A model generated the notes under the pieces. That model had not been told where the DNA came from. It ran no database searches and worked only from the letters and a program-made list of their open reading frames with translations. A program made the position numbers and the translations under genes. 64,000 nt of DNA from Pseudarthrobacter sp. SSS035 (GTDB lineage Bacteria > Actinomycetota > Actinomycetes > Actinomycetales > Micrococcaceae). Location: the NCBI RefSeq assembly GCF_023273875.1, contig NZ_CP096882.1:1-64000 (forward strand). Reading direction: 5' to 3'. Each line of letters opens with the position of its first letter. Within the stretch, counting starts at the first letter, position 1. Positions 9,331-19,423 of the stretch are shown here, one piece after another.

Positions 9331-12300
9331 CGGTCACCTCCAGGATTCGAGCCCATACTTCTTCGCCATCAGGGTCAAGGCCCTCTTCGATGGCGTCCAG
9401 CCGGGTTTGCAGGACTGCCGCGTAATCGCGCGGCAGCACTTTGGTAATGCGGGCAGCAGTATCGTCGAAGTTCTCCAGCAACCGCGCCGCGTGGAGCGAT
9501 TCCGTTTCCTCGACATGCTTCACCAGCAGGCCGTGGACAATGTCCCGGTCCTCGGCGTCGAGTTCAACGAGCTGGAGTTCGCCGGACTGCAGGGCGTCCT
9601 TGTTGACCTGCGTGGTCTGCAGGTCCAGCACATAGGCGGTGCCGCCGGACATTCCGGCGCCGAAGTTGCGTCCGGTGCGGCCGATGATCAGCGTCTGCCC
9701 GCCGGTCATGTACTCGCAGCCGTGGTCGCCGATGCCTTCAACAACTGCGGTGGCCCCGGAGTTGCGGACCAGGAAGCGCTCGCCCACCTGGCCGCGCAGG
9801 AACATCTCGCCGCTGGTGGCGCCGTAGCCGATCACGTTACCGGCAATGACGTTGCTTTCGGCCTTGAACACGTTGGTGCGGTCCGGCCGGACAATGATCC
9901 GCCCGCCGGAAAGGCCCTTGCCCACGTAGTCGTTCGAGTCACCGAAGAGGCGCAGCGTGATGCCGGCCGGCAGGAAGGCGCCCAGCGACTGTCCCGCGGT
10001 ACCGGTCAGGGTGATGTCGATGGTGTCCGGCGCCAGCACGTCCGTGCTGAACGTCTTGGTCACCGTGTGGCCCAGCATGGTGCCCACCGAGCGGTCCGTG
10101 TTGATCACGTCCACCGCGATCTTCACCGGGCTGCGGTCAGTCAGGGCCTCCGTGGCCATGGTGATCAGCCGCTGGTCGAAGTGCTTGTCCAGCTCGTGGT
10201 TCTGCGAGGTCATGTTGCGCAGCGGAGCGTCGTCGTCGAACTCGAGCCCGTGCAGGATCGGGTCCAGGTCCAGGCCGTCGGCCTTCCAGTGGTTGATCGC
10301 TTCGCGGGCGTCCAGCACCTCGGCGTGGCCGATCGCCTCTTCGATGCTCCGGAAGCCGAGTTCCGCGAGGATCTCGCGGACTTCCTCGGCCAGGAATTCG
10401 AAGAAGTTGACCACAAATTCGGGCTTGCCGGTGAAGCGGGCCCGCAGTTCAGGGTTCTGCGTTGCGACGCCCACCGGGCAGGTGTCCAGGTGGCAGACAC
10501 GCATCATGATGCAGCCTTCCACCACCAGCGGGGCGGTGGCGAAACCGAATTCCTCGCCGCCGAGCAGCGCGGCGATAACAACGTCGCGGCCGGTCTTGAG
10601 CTGGCCGTCCACTTGGACCACCACACGGTCGCGCAGGCCGTTGAGCATCAGCGTCTGCTGGGTCTCAGCGAGCCCCAGCTCCCACGGCACACCCGCGTGC
10701 TTGAGCGAGTTCAGCGGGGACGCGCCGGTTCCGCCGTCGTGGCCGGAGACCAGTACGACGTCGGCCTTCGCTTTGGTGACACCCGACGCCACAGTGCCGA
10801 TCCCCACTTCGGAGACGAGCTTGACGTGCACCCGGGCCGAGGGGTTGGCGCGCTTCGCATCGTAGATGAGCTGCGCGAGGTCCTCGATGGAGTAGATGTC
10901 GTGGTGCGGGGGCGGTGAAATCAGGCCGACGCCGGGCGTCGAGTGGCGCGTCCGGGCAACCCAGGGGTACACCTTCTGCGCCATCAGCTGGCCGCCTTCG
11001 CCGGGCTTGGCACCCTGGGCCATCTTGATCTGGATGTCGTCAGCGTTGGTCAGGTACAGGCTGGTGACGCCGAACCGCCCCGACGCGATCTGCTTGACAG
11101 CAGAGCGGCGCTTCGGATCCAGCAGGCGGTCCACGTCCTCGCCGCCTTCACCGGTGTTGGACTTTCCGCCCAGCTGGTTCATGGCGATCGCGAGGGTCTC
11201 GTGGGCTTCCTTCGAGATGGACCCGTAGCTCATGGCGCCGGTGGAGAAGCGCTTCACAACGCTGGAGACGGGCTCCACTTCCTCCAACGGAACAGCGGGA
11301 CGGTCGTTCTTGAACTTGAGCAGCCCGCGCAGGGTCATCAGGTTCTCGGACTGGTCATCCACGCCCTTGGTGTACGCCTTGAAAATGTCGTAGCGGCGCT
11401 CACGTGTGGCGTGCTGGAGGCGGAAGACGGTCTCCGGGTTGAACAGGTGCGGCTCGCCGTCGCGGCGCCACTGGTATTCGCCGCCGCCCAGGAGCGGGCG
11501 GTGCGGCAGTTCGATGCCGCCTTCGGGGTAGGCCATCTGGTGCCGCGCCGAAACTTCGGCGGCGATGACGTCCAGGCCCACGCCGCCCAGCTGGGAGTGA
11601 GTGCCGGCGAAGAACTCGTCCACCAGTTCCTGGCCGAGGCCCAGGGCCTCGAACGTCTGCGCACCCGTGTAGGACGCAACTGTGGAGATGCCCATCTTGG
11701 ACATGATCTTGAGGACACCTTTGCCGAGGCCCTTGATCAGGTTGTAGACGCCGTCCTGCGGGGTGACCCCAACAACGTCACCGGCGGTGATGAGCTGCTC
11801 CACGGATTCCATGGCGAGGTACGGGTTCACGGCGGAGGCGCCGTAGCCGATCAGGACAGCCACGTGGTGCGTCTCGCGGACGTCGCCGGCCTCGACCACC
11901 AGGGCGGTCTTGGTGCGGTTGGCGCTGCGCAGCAGGTGGTGGTGCACGGCGCTGACCAGGAGCAGCGAAGGAATCGGCGCCCACTGCGCGTTCGAGTCGC
12001 GGTCGGACAGCACAACGTACTGCACGCCGCGGTTGATCGCGCCGGACACCTGCTCGCAGATCTCGGTGAGCCGGGCACGCAGCGCGTTCTCGCCGCCTTC
12101 GGGGCGGTAGAGCCCACGGACCTTCATGGCCACGCGGTCGCCGTCGGGCGTTTCGATGTTGGCGATCTTGGCGAGTTGGTCGTTGTTGATCACGGGGAAC
12201 GGCAGCATGACCTGCGGCTGGCGGACCTGCTTGGTGTCCAGCAGGTTGCCGTTCGGGCCGATGGCGCAGGTCAGCGACGTGACCAGCTCTTCACGGATGG

Positions 12301-13933
12301 CGTCCAGCGGTGGGTTGGTGACCTGCGCGAAGGACTGCACAAAGTAGTCGAACAGCAGCCGGGGACGCTTGGACAGCACTGCGATCGGGGTGTCCGAACC
12401 CATGGCACCCAGCGGCTCGGCGCCGGTGCGGGCCATCGGGCCGAGCAGGATCTTGAGCTCTTCGGTGGTGTACCCGAAGGTCCGCTGGCGGATGTTGACG
12501 GACGCGGCCGTGTGGACCACGTGCTCGCGCTCGGGGAGGTCCTTGAGATCAATCAGGTTGTCCTTGACCCACTCGGCCCAGGGGTTCGCGGCAGCGACCT
12601 CGGCCTTGACCTCTTCATCGTCGATGATGCGGCCAGCGTCGGTGTCCACGAGGAACATTTTGCCCGGCGAAACCCGGCCCTTCTTGACCACCTTGGAGGG
12701 TTCGACGTCGATCACGCCCACCTCGGAGGCGAAGATGATCAGCCCGTCTTCGGTGATCCAGTAGCGTCCGGGGCGCAGGCCGTTGCGGTCCAGGGTGGCG
12801 CCGACGAGGTTGCCGTCGGTGAAGGAGACGGCGGCGGGGCCGTCCCACGGTTCCATGAGCAGGGAGTGGTATTCGTAGAACGCCCGCCGTGCCGGATCCA
12901 TGGTGGCGTGGTTTTCCCAGGCCTCGGGGATCATCATCATGATCGAGTGCGTGATGGGGCGGCCGGAGAGCCAGAGCAGCTCGGCGACTTCGTCGAAGGA
13001 CGCGGAGTCTGACGCACCGGGGGTGCAGATGGGGTACAGCTCTTCCGGGGAGTCACCCAGAAGCGGGTTGGCGAGCTGGGACTGGCGGGCGCGCATCCAG
13101 TTCCGGTTGCCCTTGACGGTGTTGATTTCACCGTTGTGGGCGATGGTGCGGAACGGCTGGGCCAGCGGCCAGGACGGGAACGTGTTGGTGGAGAAGCGCG
13201 AGTGGACGATCGCCAGCTTGGTCTTGAAACGCTTGTCCGAAAGATCGGGGTAGAACGGCTCCAGCTGGGCCGTGGTGAGCATGCCCTTGTAGACGATGGT
13301 GCGCGAGGACAGCGACGGGAAGTACACGCCGAACTTGTTCTGGGCACGCTTGCGGATCCGCCAGGCGCGTGAGTCGAGCTCGTTGCGGTCCAGTTCCTCG
13401 CCGGTGGCCGAGGCAAGGAAGGGCTGTGAGAAGTAGGGCATGCAGGCGCGGGCCATGGCGCCCACGAGGTCTGCGACGATGGGCACTTCGCGCCAGCCGA
13501 GCACAGTCAGGCCTTCATCGGCGGCAAGGCCTTCGATGCCGGCCTTGGCGGCGTCGGCTTCGCGCTGCTCGGCAGGGAGGAAGGCGGTACCGGCAACAAA
13601 CTGGCCCGGTGCGGGGAGCTCGAATTCAGTGACGGCGCGGAAGAACTCGTCCGGGATCTGCATCAGCAGGCCGGCACCGTCACCGGTTCCCTCGTCGGCG
13701 CCCACAGCACCGCGGTGCTCCAGGTTGCGGAGCGCGGTCAGGGCCGCGTCGACAATGTCGTAGCCGGGCTCGCCGCGGAGCGTGGCGATGATCGCCAGGC
13801 CACAGGCGTCTTTTTCGTTCTCTGGGTTGTACAGACCCCGGGCCTCGGGCAGCGCGGCAAAGCGCTTGAACGGGGAGACGGGGCCCTGCGATCCTATTTT
13901 TTCGGACCAACGTGGGCTATGAAGATGGGTCAT
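9323..13933 (-). CDS. gltB: glutamate synthase large subunit
   Basis: Catalyses the amidotransfer that makes two glutamates from glutamine and 2-oxoglutarate. The start chosen at 13933 (ATG preceded by GAGGAAGGA) gives 1536 residues. A 43-residue propeptide would be removed to expose Cys44 in KDACGLAII as the N-terminal nucleophile of the class II amidotransferase domain. Later come the central domain, the FMN-binding synthase barrel (GGKSNTGEGGED and GHDGGTGASP), the 3Fe-4S cysteines in RVCHLDTCPVG and the C-terminal beta-helix rich in GG repeats. The open frame extends 68 codons further upstream, but that part is not conserved-looking and lacks a good ribosome site. Confidence 0.96.
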
Positions 13934-14094
13934 TGAAGACGTCCTTCCTCGAGATCGTGCGTATGGAAGGGACACCGTTGGCCCGCCTTGTAAGCGCCGA
14001 TGTGATGGGCACAACAAAGTGTTATTTACTGGAAATTGTAGGCCAGACCGGTCTGCTGAACGAAGAGTTACGCAGGCCCGTGACCCGGACTTGA

Positions 14095-14120
14095 CCGGCC
14101 AGCTGCTGTCTGCTGGCCGG
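14095..14120. terminator. stem-loop between lgt and gltB, possible weak terminator
   Basis: A 9-bp perfect stem CCGGCCAGC/GCTGGCCGG has an 8-base loop and lies about 80 bp after the lgt stop. No T-run follows on the minus strand, so it may be a processing or pausing element rather than a true intrinsic terminator. The remaining 13934-14196 sequence holds the presumed gltB promoter, with A/T-rich bases around 14010-14045. Confidence 0.45.
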
Positions 14121-14196
14121 ATGGGCCCTGTTGCCACGACGCTGTGGTGTGTGGGCGCTCCGAGTGTTGACTCTGCTACCCTGCCGTGCTGGCGTA

Positions 14197-15351
14197 CTAC
14201 TTGTTCGTGCCAGCCTCCGGCGCGGATTCCGTTGCCTTGTGGCGGGAACTTCCGGTTACCGGCGACTCCGTTACGGGCTTGTCGCCGTCCCGGAATGCCG
14301 GTTCCTCTTCCGTTGGGGTGGAAGGGATCCGGGCACCATTTTGGTTATTTGGGAGATTATCACGCGATTCACTATCCGAGACAGAAGAGTCCGCATCGCG
14401 GACCGGTGCCTTTTCTTCTCCCGAAGCGTCAATGGCATCGTCTGCACCCGGCTCGCGGCCCGCCAGGAAGGGAGTGTCCGGTTCCGGGCGGCCCTTCAAT
14501 CCCAGGAGGACGAACACGATGAGTGCTGCCACAAAGACAAAGATGCTGGTCCAGACGTTGAGCCTGGTGGTGATCCCGAACAGGTTGATCTGTTCGGCGT
14601 CGTCGATCCGCATTGCTTCGATCCAGACCCGGCCCAGCGTGTAATACATGGCGTAGAGCCAGAAGAGCCGGGCGCGGCGGAAGTGGAATCGGCGGTCCAG
14701 GGCCAGCAGGATGAGCACGCCGGCGATGTTCCAGATCGACTCATACAGGAACGTGGGGTGGAAGAGCGTATCCACCGGCATGCCGGCCGGGAAGTTGGGG
14801 TTGTCCGCATCAATCTGCAGGCCCCACGGCAGGGTGGTGGGCCCGCCGAAGAGCTCCTGGTTGAAGTAGTTACCCCAGCGGCCAACGGCCTGCGCCAACA
14901 GCAGTCCGGGCGCCGCGGCGTCCAGGAAGGCGGTGAGTTTCACACCGGACCGGCGGCAGCCGATCCAGGCGCCCAGGACGCCCAGAACCACGGCACCCCA
15001 GATGCCCAGTCCGCCACGCTGGATCTGCGGGATGAGCCACAGGTCCCCGGTCCCGTCGAAGCCGGGCCCGAAGTAGGCGTCCGGGGACGAAACCACGTGG
15101 TAAAGCCGGCCGCCGATGATGCCGAAGGGAATCGCCCAGATGACGATGTCCCAGACGCTGCCTTCGGGCGCGCCGCGGCGGGCCCACCTGACGGACGTGA
15201 GCCACAGGCCCACGATGATCCCGGCGAGGATGCACAGGGCATAGGCGTGGATCCGCAGAGTCCCCCACGGCAGCGGGATGTCGAAGCCGGACCAGTCCGG
15301 GCTGGGGATGCTGGCCGGCACCAGGGCGGCGGCCTGAAGGAGGATCTGCAT
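14197..15351 (-). CDS. lgt: prolipoprotein diacylglyceryl transferase
   Basis: Membrane enzyme that moves diacylglycerol from phosphatidylglycerol to the lipobox cysteine of prolipoproteins. Hydrophobic segments run from about residue 40 to 300. The Lgt signature GRWGNYFNQELFGGP is present, as are the GGRLYHVV and HPTFLYES segments with the conserved His and Glu. After the last membrane helix (about 275-298) there is a cytoplasmic tail of about 80 residues, rich in Glu, Asp, Ser and Pro, which E. coli Lgt lacks but many actinobacterial versions have. It follows trpA by five bases on the same strand, so it is probably the last gene of the trp transcript. Confidence 0.95.
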   Translation of the reverse strand: MQILLQAAALVPASIPSPDWSGFDIPLPWGTLRIHAYALCILAGIIVGLWLTSVRWARRGAPEGSVWDIVIWAIPFGIIGGRLYHVVSSPDAYFGPGFDGTGDLWLIPQIQRGGLGIWGAVVLGVLGAWIGCRRSGVKLTAFLDAAAPGLLLAQAVGRWGNYFNQELFGGPTTLPWGLQIDADNPNFPAGMPVDTLFHPTFLYESIWNIAGVLILLALDRRFHFRRARLFWLYAMYYTLGRVWIEAMRIDDAEQINLFGITTRLNVWTSIFVFVAALIVFVLLGLKGRPEPDTPFLAGREPGADDAIDASGEEKAPVRDADSSVSDSESRDNLPNNQNGARIPSTPTEEEPAFRDGDKPVTESPVTGSSRHKATESAPEAGTNK

Positions 15352-15356
15352 GGTGG

Positions 15357-16163
15357 TTAGGCTTCTTCCCTGACGAGTCCTGCGCTCAGGTCCCGGGTGA
15401 GGTCTGCGACGGCGGGGACTCCCCCGTCACGGATGGCGGCAACAAGCGCGGTGCCAACGATGACACCGTCTGCGTACGCTGCGATCTCGCGGACGTGGCT
15501 GGCGTTGGAGACACCGAGTCCCACGCAGACGCGTTCGGCACCGGCGGCGTGCGTGTCCGCAACGAGCTTCTCCGCGCTGCTGCTGACAGCCTGGCGGGTA
15601 CCCGTCACGCCCATGATGGAGACGGCATACACAAAGCCGCGGCTTGCCTTGACCGTCATGGCCAGGCGCTCCGGGGTGGAGGACGGCGCCACGAGGAACA
15701 CGCGGTCCAGTCCGTACTTGTCCGAGGCGGCGAACCATTCCGATGCTTCGTCCGGGATGAGGTCAGGCGTGATGAGCCCTGCTCCCCCGGCCTCGGCCAG
15801 CCGGCGGGAGAACTCGTCCACACCCATCCGGACCACGGGGTTCCAGTAGGTCATCACCAGCACGGCGACGTCGGTGGCTGCGGTGATGCCGGCGACAACG
15901 TCAAAGACGCTCTCGACCCGGAATCCGTTGGCGATCGCCTCGGTGGTGGCGGCCTGGATGACGGGGCCGTCCATGACCGGATCCGAGTAGGGAATGCCGA
16001 TTTCGATCAGGTCGGCACCGTTCTTCGCCATGGCGATGCCGGCGTCAATGGTGGCCTGGACGTCCGGGTACCCGGCAGGCAGGTAGCACACGAGCGCTGA
16101 GCGCCCGGCGTCCCGCGCACGGTCGATGGCGGCGGCGGACTTGCTGGCCGTCTGTTCAGTCAT
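15357..16163 (-). CDS. trpA: tryptophan synthase alpha chain
   Basis: Cleaves indole-3-glycerol phosphate to indole and glyceraldehyde 3-phosphate and channels the indole to TrpB. The catalytic acids are Glu54 and Asp65 in EIGIPYSDPVMDGPVIQ. The phosphate loop appears as VSIMGVTGTR and the C-terminal GLGVSN and DGVIVGTAL segments fit the TIM barrel. The long open frame was trimmed to the ATG at 16163, which overlaps the trpB stop as ATGA and yields 268 residues, the family length. Confidence 0.96.
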   Translation of the reverse strand: MTEQTASKSAAAIDRARDAGRSALVCYLPAGYPDVQATIDAGIAMAKNGADLIEIGIPYSDPVMDGPVIQAATTEAIANGFRVESVFDVVAGITAATDVAVLVMTYWNPVVRMGVDEFSRRLAEAGGAGLITPDLIPDEASEWFAASDKYGLDRVFLVAPSSTPERLAMTVKASRGFVYAVSIMGVTGTRQAVSSSAEKLVADTHAAGAERVCVGLGVSNASHVREIAAYADGVIVGTALVAAIRDGGVPAVADLTRDLSAGLVREEA

Positions 16164-17521
16164 CAGTTCTGGTCCTCGTTGTTGTCCGCTGCCCTGTCGG
16201 CAGGGCCCTTGGGCTTGCGGGTGGACAGGTTGGTGCCCTTGACCTTGCCCTCCTCGTCGAGCATGTCGAACCATTCCGCGGCGGTTTCCACGTCCTTGTC
16301 GCCGCGGCCGGAAAGGTTCACAATGATCACCGTTTCGGACGGGTCGGCACTGCCTTCGGTGAGGCGCTTCCCGACCTTGATGGCACCTGCGAGGGCGTGT
16401 GAGGATTCGATGGCGGGGATGATCCCCTCCGTCCGGCACAGCAGCTTGAACGCATCCATTGCTTCGCTGTCGGTGATGGGTTCGTAGCTGACGCGGCCGA
16501 TATCGGCCAGGTACGCGTGCTCCGGGCCAACGCCCGGGTAGTCCAGGCCTGCGGAAATCGAGTGCGACTCGATGGTCTGCCCGTCGTTGTCCTGCATGAG
16601 ATAGGAACGTGCGCCGTGCAGGACGCCCGGCTTGCCGAGGGTGATGGTGGCTGCGTGCCGGCCGGTTTCCACGCCGTCGCCGCCGGCTTCAAAACCGTAG
16701 ATCTTCACGGACGGATCATCCAGGAATCCATGGAAGATGCCGATCGCGTTGGAACCGCCGCCGATGCAGGCGCAGACGGCGTCGGGCAGTTTGCCGGTCT
16801 GCTCCAGGATCTGGGCGCGGGCTTCCTCGCCGATGACCTCGTGGAAGAAGCGGACCATGGCCGGGAACGGGTGCGCCCCGGCGGCGGTGCCCAGCAGGTA
16901 GTGGGTGTTGTCGACGTTGCTGACCCAGTCCCGGAGGGCGTCGTTGATGGCGTCCTTGAGGGTCTGGGAACCGTTCACTACGGGCACCACGGTGGCGCCG
17001 AGCAGCTGCATCCGGGCGACGTTCAGTGCCTGACGGCGGCAGTCTTCGGCGCCCATGTAGACAACGCATTCCAGGCCGAGGAGCGCGGCGGCGGTGGCGC
17101 TGGCAACACCGTGCTGCCCGGCGCCGGTCTCGGCGATGACGCGGGTTTTCCCCATGCGCTTGGCCAGCAGGGCCTGGCCCAGGACGTTGTTGATCTTGTG
17201 GGATCCGGTGTGGTTGAGGTCCTCGCGCTTGAGGAAAATCCGGGCGCCGCCGGCGTGCTCGGAGAACCGCTTGGCTTCGGTCAGCAGCGAGGGACGGCCG
17301 GAGTAGTTCTTGTTCAGATCGGAGAGCTGGGCCAGGAATTCGGGATCTGCCTTGGCCTTTTCAAAGGTGTCTTCGAGCTCGTCCAGGGCGGCGATCAGCG
17401 ATTCAGGCATCCAACGCCCGCCGTAGCCGCCGAAGTATGGCCCCGGGGCGTGCTTCAGCGAGCCGCCCTGCAGGAAAGCGTCCGCAGCGTTGTTGTCAGC
17501 GTTGTCTGAGGATTCAGCCAT
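16163..17521 (-). CDS. trpB: tryptophan synthase beta chain
   Basis: PLP enzyme condensing indole with serine. The PLP lysine lies in HTGSHKINN (Lys109 with the chosen start). ETGAGQHGVA carries the catalytic Glu, and CIGGGSNAIG is the phosphate-binding loop. Two starts are possible: a TTG at 17539 and an ATG at 17521. The ATG is preferred because AGGACGGGA precedes it at proper spacing. That gives 452 residues, a little longer than E. coli TrpB at the N-terminus and with a charged C-terminal tail (KPKGPADRAADNNEDQN). The stop overlaps trpA. Confidence 0.96.
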   Translation of the reverse strand: MAESSDNADNNAADAFLQGGSLKHAPGPYFGGYGGRWMPESLIAALDELEDTFEKAKADPEFLAQLSDLNKNYSGRPSLLTEAKRFSEHAGGARIFLKREDLNHTGSHKINNVLGQALLAKRMGKTRVIAETGAGQHGVASATAAALLGLECVVYMGAEDCRRQALNVARMQLLGATVVPVVNGSQTLKDAINDALRDWVSNVDNTHYLLGTAAGAHPFPAMVRFFHEVIGEEARAQILEQTGKLPDAVCACIGGGSNAIGIFHGFLDDPSVKIYGFEAGGDGVETGRHAATITLGKPGVLHGARSYLMQDNDGQTIESHSISAGLDYPGVGPEHAYLADIGRVSYEPITDSEAMDAFKLLCRTEGIIPAIESSHALAGAIKVGKRLTEGSADPSETVIIVNLSGRGDKDVETAAEWFDMLDEEGKVKGTNLSTRKPKGPADRAADNNEDQN

Positions 17522-17593
17522 CAGTCCCGTCCTGTTCAAGTTGGTCGTTCGGAAGTGTTGTGCCGCCGGCGCCAGGCCCGACGGGTGCCCGGA

Positions 17594-18415
17594 CTAGGCC
17601 CGGGCGGCGATGGCGGCAGCGCCGGCCGCCGTGAATTCGGCGATCCGGTCACGCGGCGTTGCGTCGCTGACCAGGGCCTCGCCCACCAGGATGGCATTGG
17701 CGCCGTTGGCGGCGTAATGCGTCACGTCGTCCACGCCGCGCACACCGGATTCGGCGATGACCAGTGCTTGGGCCGGAATCAGTCCGGCGAGGGAGGCGAA
17801 AACTGAACGGTCGACGTCGAGCGTCTTCAGGTTGCGCACGTTGACGCCGATGATGCGCGCCTCAGCCGCCACTGCACGTTCGATTTCCTCTTCGGTATGC
17901 GTCTCCACGAGCACGTTCATGCCGAGTTCGCGGCTGAGGGCGCTGAACTCCCGGAGCTGGCTGTCGGAGAGCGATGCCACGATGAGCAGGATCAGGTCCG
18001 CGCCGTGGGCGCGGGCCTCCCAGATCTGGTACTCATCGAGCGTGAAATCCTTGCGGAGCAGCGGAACGTCCACGCGGGCACGGACGGCGTCCAGGTCCGC
18101 AAGGGACCCCCTGAAGCGCCGCTGTTCGGTGAGGACGCTGATCACGGCTGCGCCGCCGTCGGCATACTGCTCCGCCAGCGCTGCCGGATCCACGATGCTG
18201 GCGAGGTCTCCCTTGGACGGGCTCCGTCGCTTGATTTCCGCGATGACCTTCAGCTGGTCCCGCTGCACCGCGGTGCCGCCTAGGGCCGACCAGGCGTCCC
18301 GGGTGGGTGCCGCGGCCGCCGCCAGGTCCTTCAGTTCCGCCAGCGAAACGAAACGCTTCCGGGCCTCCATATCCTCCCAGACACCGGCATTGATGTCGTC
18401 GAGAACAGTCGCCAT
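17594..18415 (-). CDS. trpC: indole-3-glycerol phosphate synthase
   Basis: Closes the ring of carboxyphenylaminodeoxyribulose phosphate to indole-3-glycerol phosphate. Landmarks are VIAEIKRRSPSKG (catalytic Lys and phosphate site), LLRKDFTLDEYQ, GVNVRNLKT and VIAESGV in TIM-barrel order. The protein is 273 residues and monofunctional, with no TrpF fused. The start shares one base with the end of the HGxxPAAW gene, and trpB follows after 72 bp, so the genes form one unit. No trpF or trpD is present in the window. Confidence 0.96.
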   Translation of the reverse strand: MATVLDDINAGVWEDMEARKRFVSLAELKDLAAAAAPTRDAWSALGGTAVQRDQLKVIAEIKRRSPSKGDLASIVDPAALAEQYADGGAAVISVLTEQRRFRGSLADLDAVRARVDVPLLRKDFTLDEYQIWEARAHGADLILLIVASLSDSQLREFSALSRELGMNVLVETHTEEEIERAVAAEARIIGVNVRNLKTLDVDRSVFASLAGLIPAQALVIAESGVRGVDDVTHYAANGANAILVGEALVSDATPRDRIAEFTAAGAAAIAARA

Positions 18416-18702
18416 CAGTGGCCGGAGCTCTTCAGCTTGCTGCCTTCGACGCCGTAGCCCGCCTTGCGCATGATGTAGCCAAGAATCAGGCCGAGGACCA
18501 TCACGGCTGCGCCGGCGATGAAGATGGGGGTGTTGGCGATGACAAAGGCGATGGACGCGATGAGGGCGCCGACCAGCATAACGATCACGCAGGTCCAGGC
18601 CGCGGGGCTGTTGCCGTGGCCAAGTTCCTGGCTGTGGTCAACGACGCCGGGGGCAACGGTCCGGGTGCCTGATTTCGATACGGAAGCGGGTGCTTTGCTC
18701 AT
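18415..18702 (-). CDS. HGxxPAAW-family small membrane protein
   Basis: 95 residues. The name-giving motif is visible as HGNSPAAW (about residues 29-36), followed by two transmembrane segments (about 38-58 and 62-80) and a basic tail. The family is found in actinobacterial trp clusters and its biochemical role is unknown. A connection with tryptophan synthesis or transport is inference from position only. The stop abuts the trpC start, so translation is coupled. Confidence 0.85.
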   Translation of the reverse strand: MSKAPASVSKSGTRTVAPGVVDHSQELGHGNSPAAWTCVIVMLVGALIASIAFVIANTPIFIAGAAVMVLGLILGYIMRKAGYGVEGSKLKSSGH

Positions 18703-18760
18703 GTGAATCTCCTCGGGATGAATACTGCTTACATTCTGCCATTTTTTGGCCGTGACCTGC

Positions 18761-19423
18761 CTATCGGCAGACGCGGCTCAGGTTCCAGCGGGCTGCTCGC
18801 GTTTGGCTGCGAGCGGGGTTCAGGTGGGATCGTCGCCGCGCGAGAGCCGGTCCCAGCTGTCGATCTCGTCCACAGGACCGGTGGCGGCCGCCGTACTGCC
18901 GGCGGGCCCCCCCGTATGTGGCTGCGTCATATTTGGTCCGCGACTTCCAGTGCCGGCCAGCGGGGATGATCAGCAACGCGGCCAGCGCCAGCAGGGCACC
19001 GGCGACGACGGCGAGGACCGGGAAGGCAGTAACAGCCACTTCCGCGTTCCCGCCGGTGACCCCGGTGGCAGCGGCGATGGAGCCCTGCGCGGCGCCCAGC
19101 GGGTCAGCCAGCACCGTGGCAGCCGCGGCAATGATGCCGACGGAGGCCAACATGATGAGGGCGGTGATGACCCACCGCGCGAACTTTCCTGCGATGGATG
19201 CTGCCAGTCCGCCCGCCAGGGCCACAACGGCCAGGGCCGTCACCGCGGTGGCGGCCTTGCTGCCCTGGACCGGCAGGGTGTTCTGGTCCCCCGCGGCCTG
19301 GCCCATTTGGTTGGCGTCCAGGCTGACGGTGATCCACGTCTGGGTGGTGGCGGCGAAGACGGCCAGCGCAAGGACGGCGATCAGCAGTACCAGTGTGGAT
19401 TTCCTGGCCCAGGCCGGCGTCAT
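18761..19423 (-). CDS. Trp-operon-associated membrane protein (TIGR02234-like), C-terminus probably frameshifted
   Basis: The N-terminal 170 residues contain four hydrophobic segments (about 10-30, 58-78, 85-108 and 132-155), as in the TIGR02234 family found between trpE and trpC of actinobacteria. The function is unknown. After RTKYDAATYGG the frame enters seven consecutive G on the coding strand (18913-18907), and the remaining residues are Arg-rich and unlike the family. Removing one G restores a reading ending DEIDSWDRLSRGDDPT with a stop at 18820, which looks like a normal tail. The annotated end at 18761 is therefore suspect. The start overlaps the trpE stop as ATGA. Confidence 0.82.
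   Translation of the reverse strand: MTPAWARKSTLVLLIAVLALAVFAATTQTWITVSLDANQMGQAAGDQNTLPVQGSKAATAVTALAVVALAGGLAASIAGKFARWVITALIMLASVGIIAAAATVLADPLGAAQGSIAAATGVTGGNAEVAVTAFPVLAVVAGALLALAALLIIPAGRHWKSRTKYDAATYGGARRQYGGRHRSCGRDRQLGPALARRRSHLNPARSQTRAARWNLSRVCR

Noticed and set aside
10943..13012. Long open frame opposite gltB (689 codons)
   Set aside because: It lies antisense to a well-supported enzyme gene in a high-GC genome where such shadow frames are common. Its composition is low in conserved motifs and it has no ribosome site.
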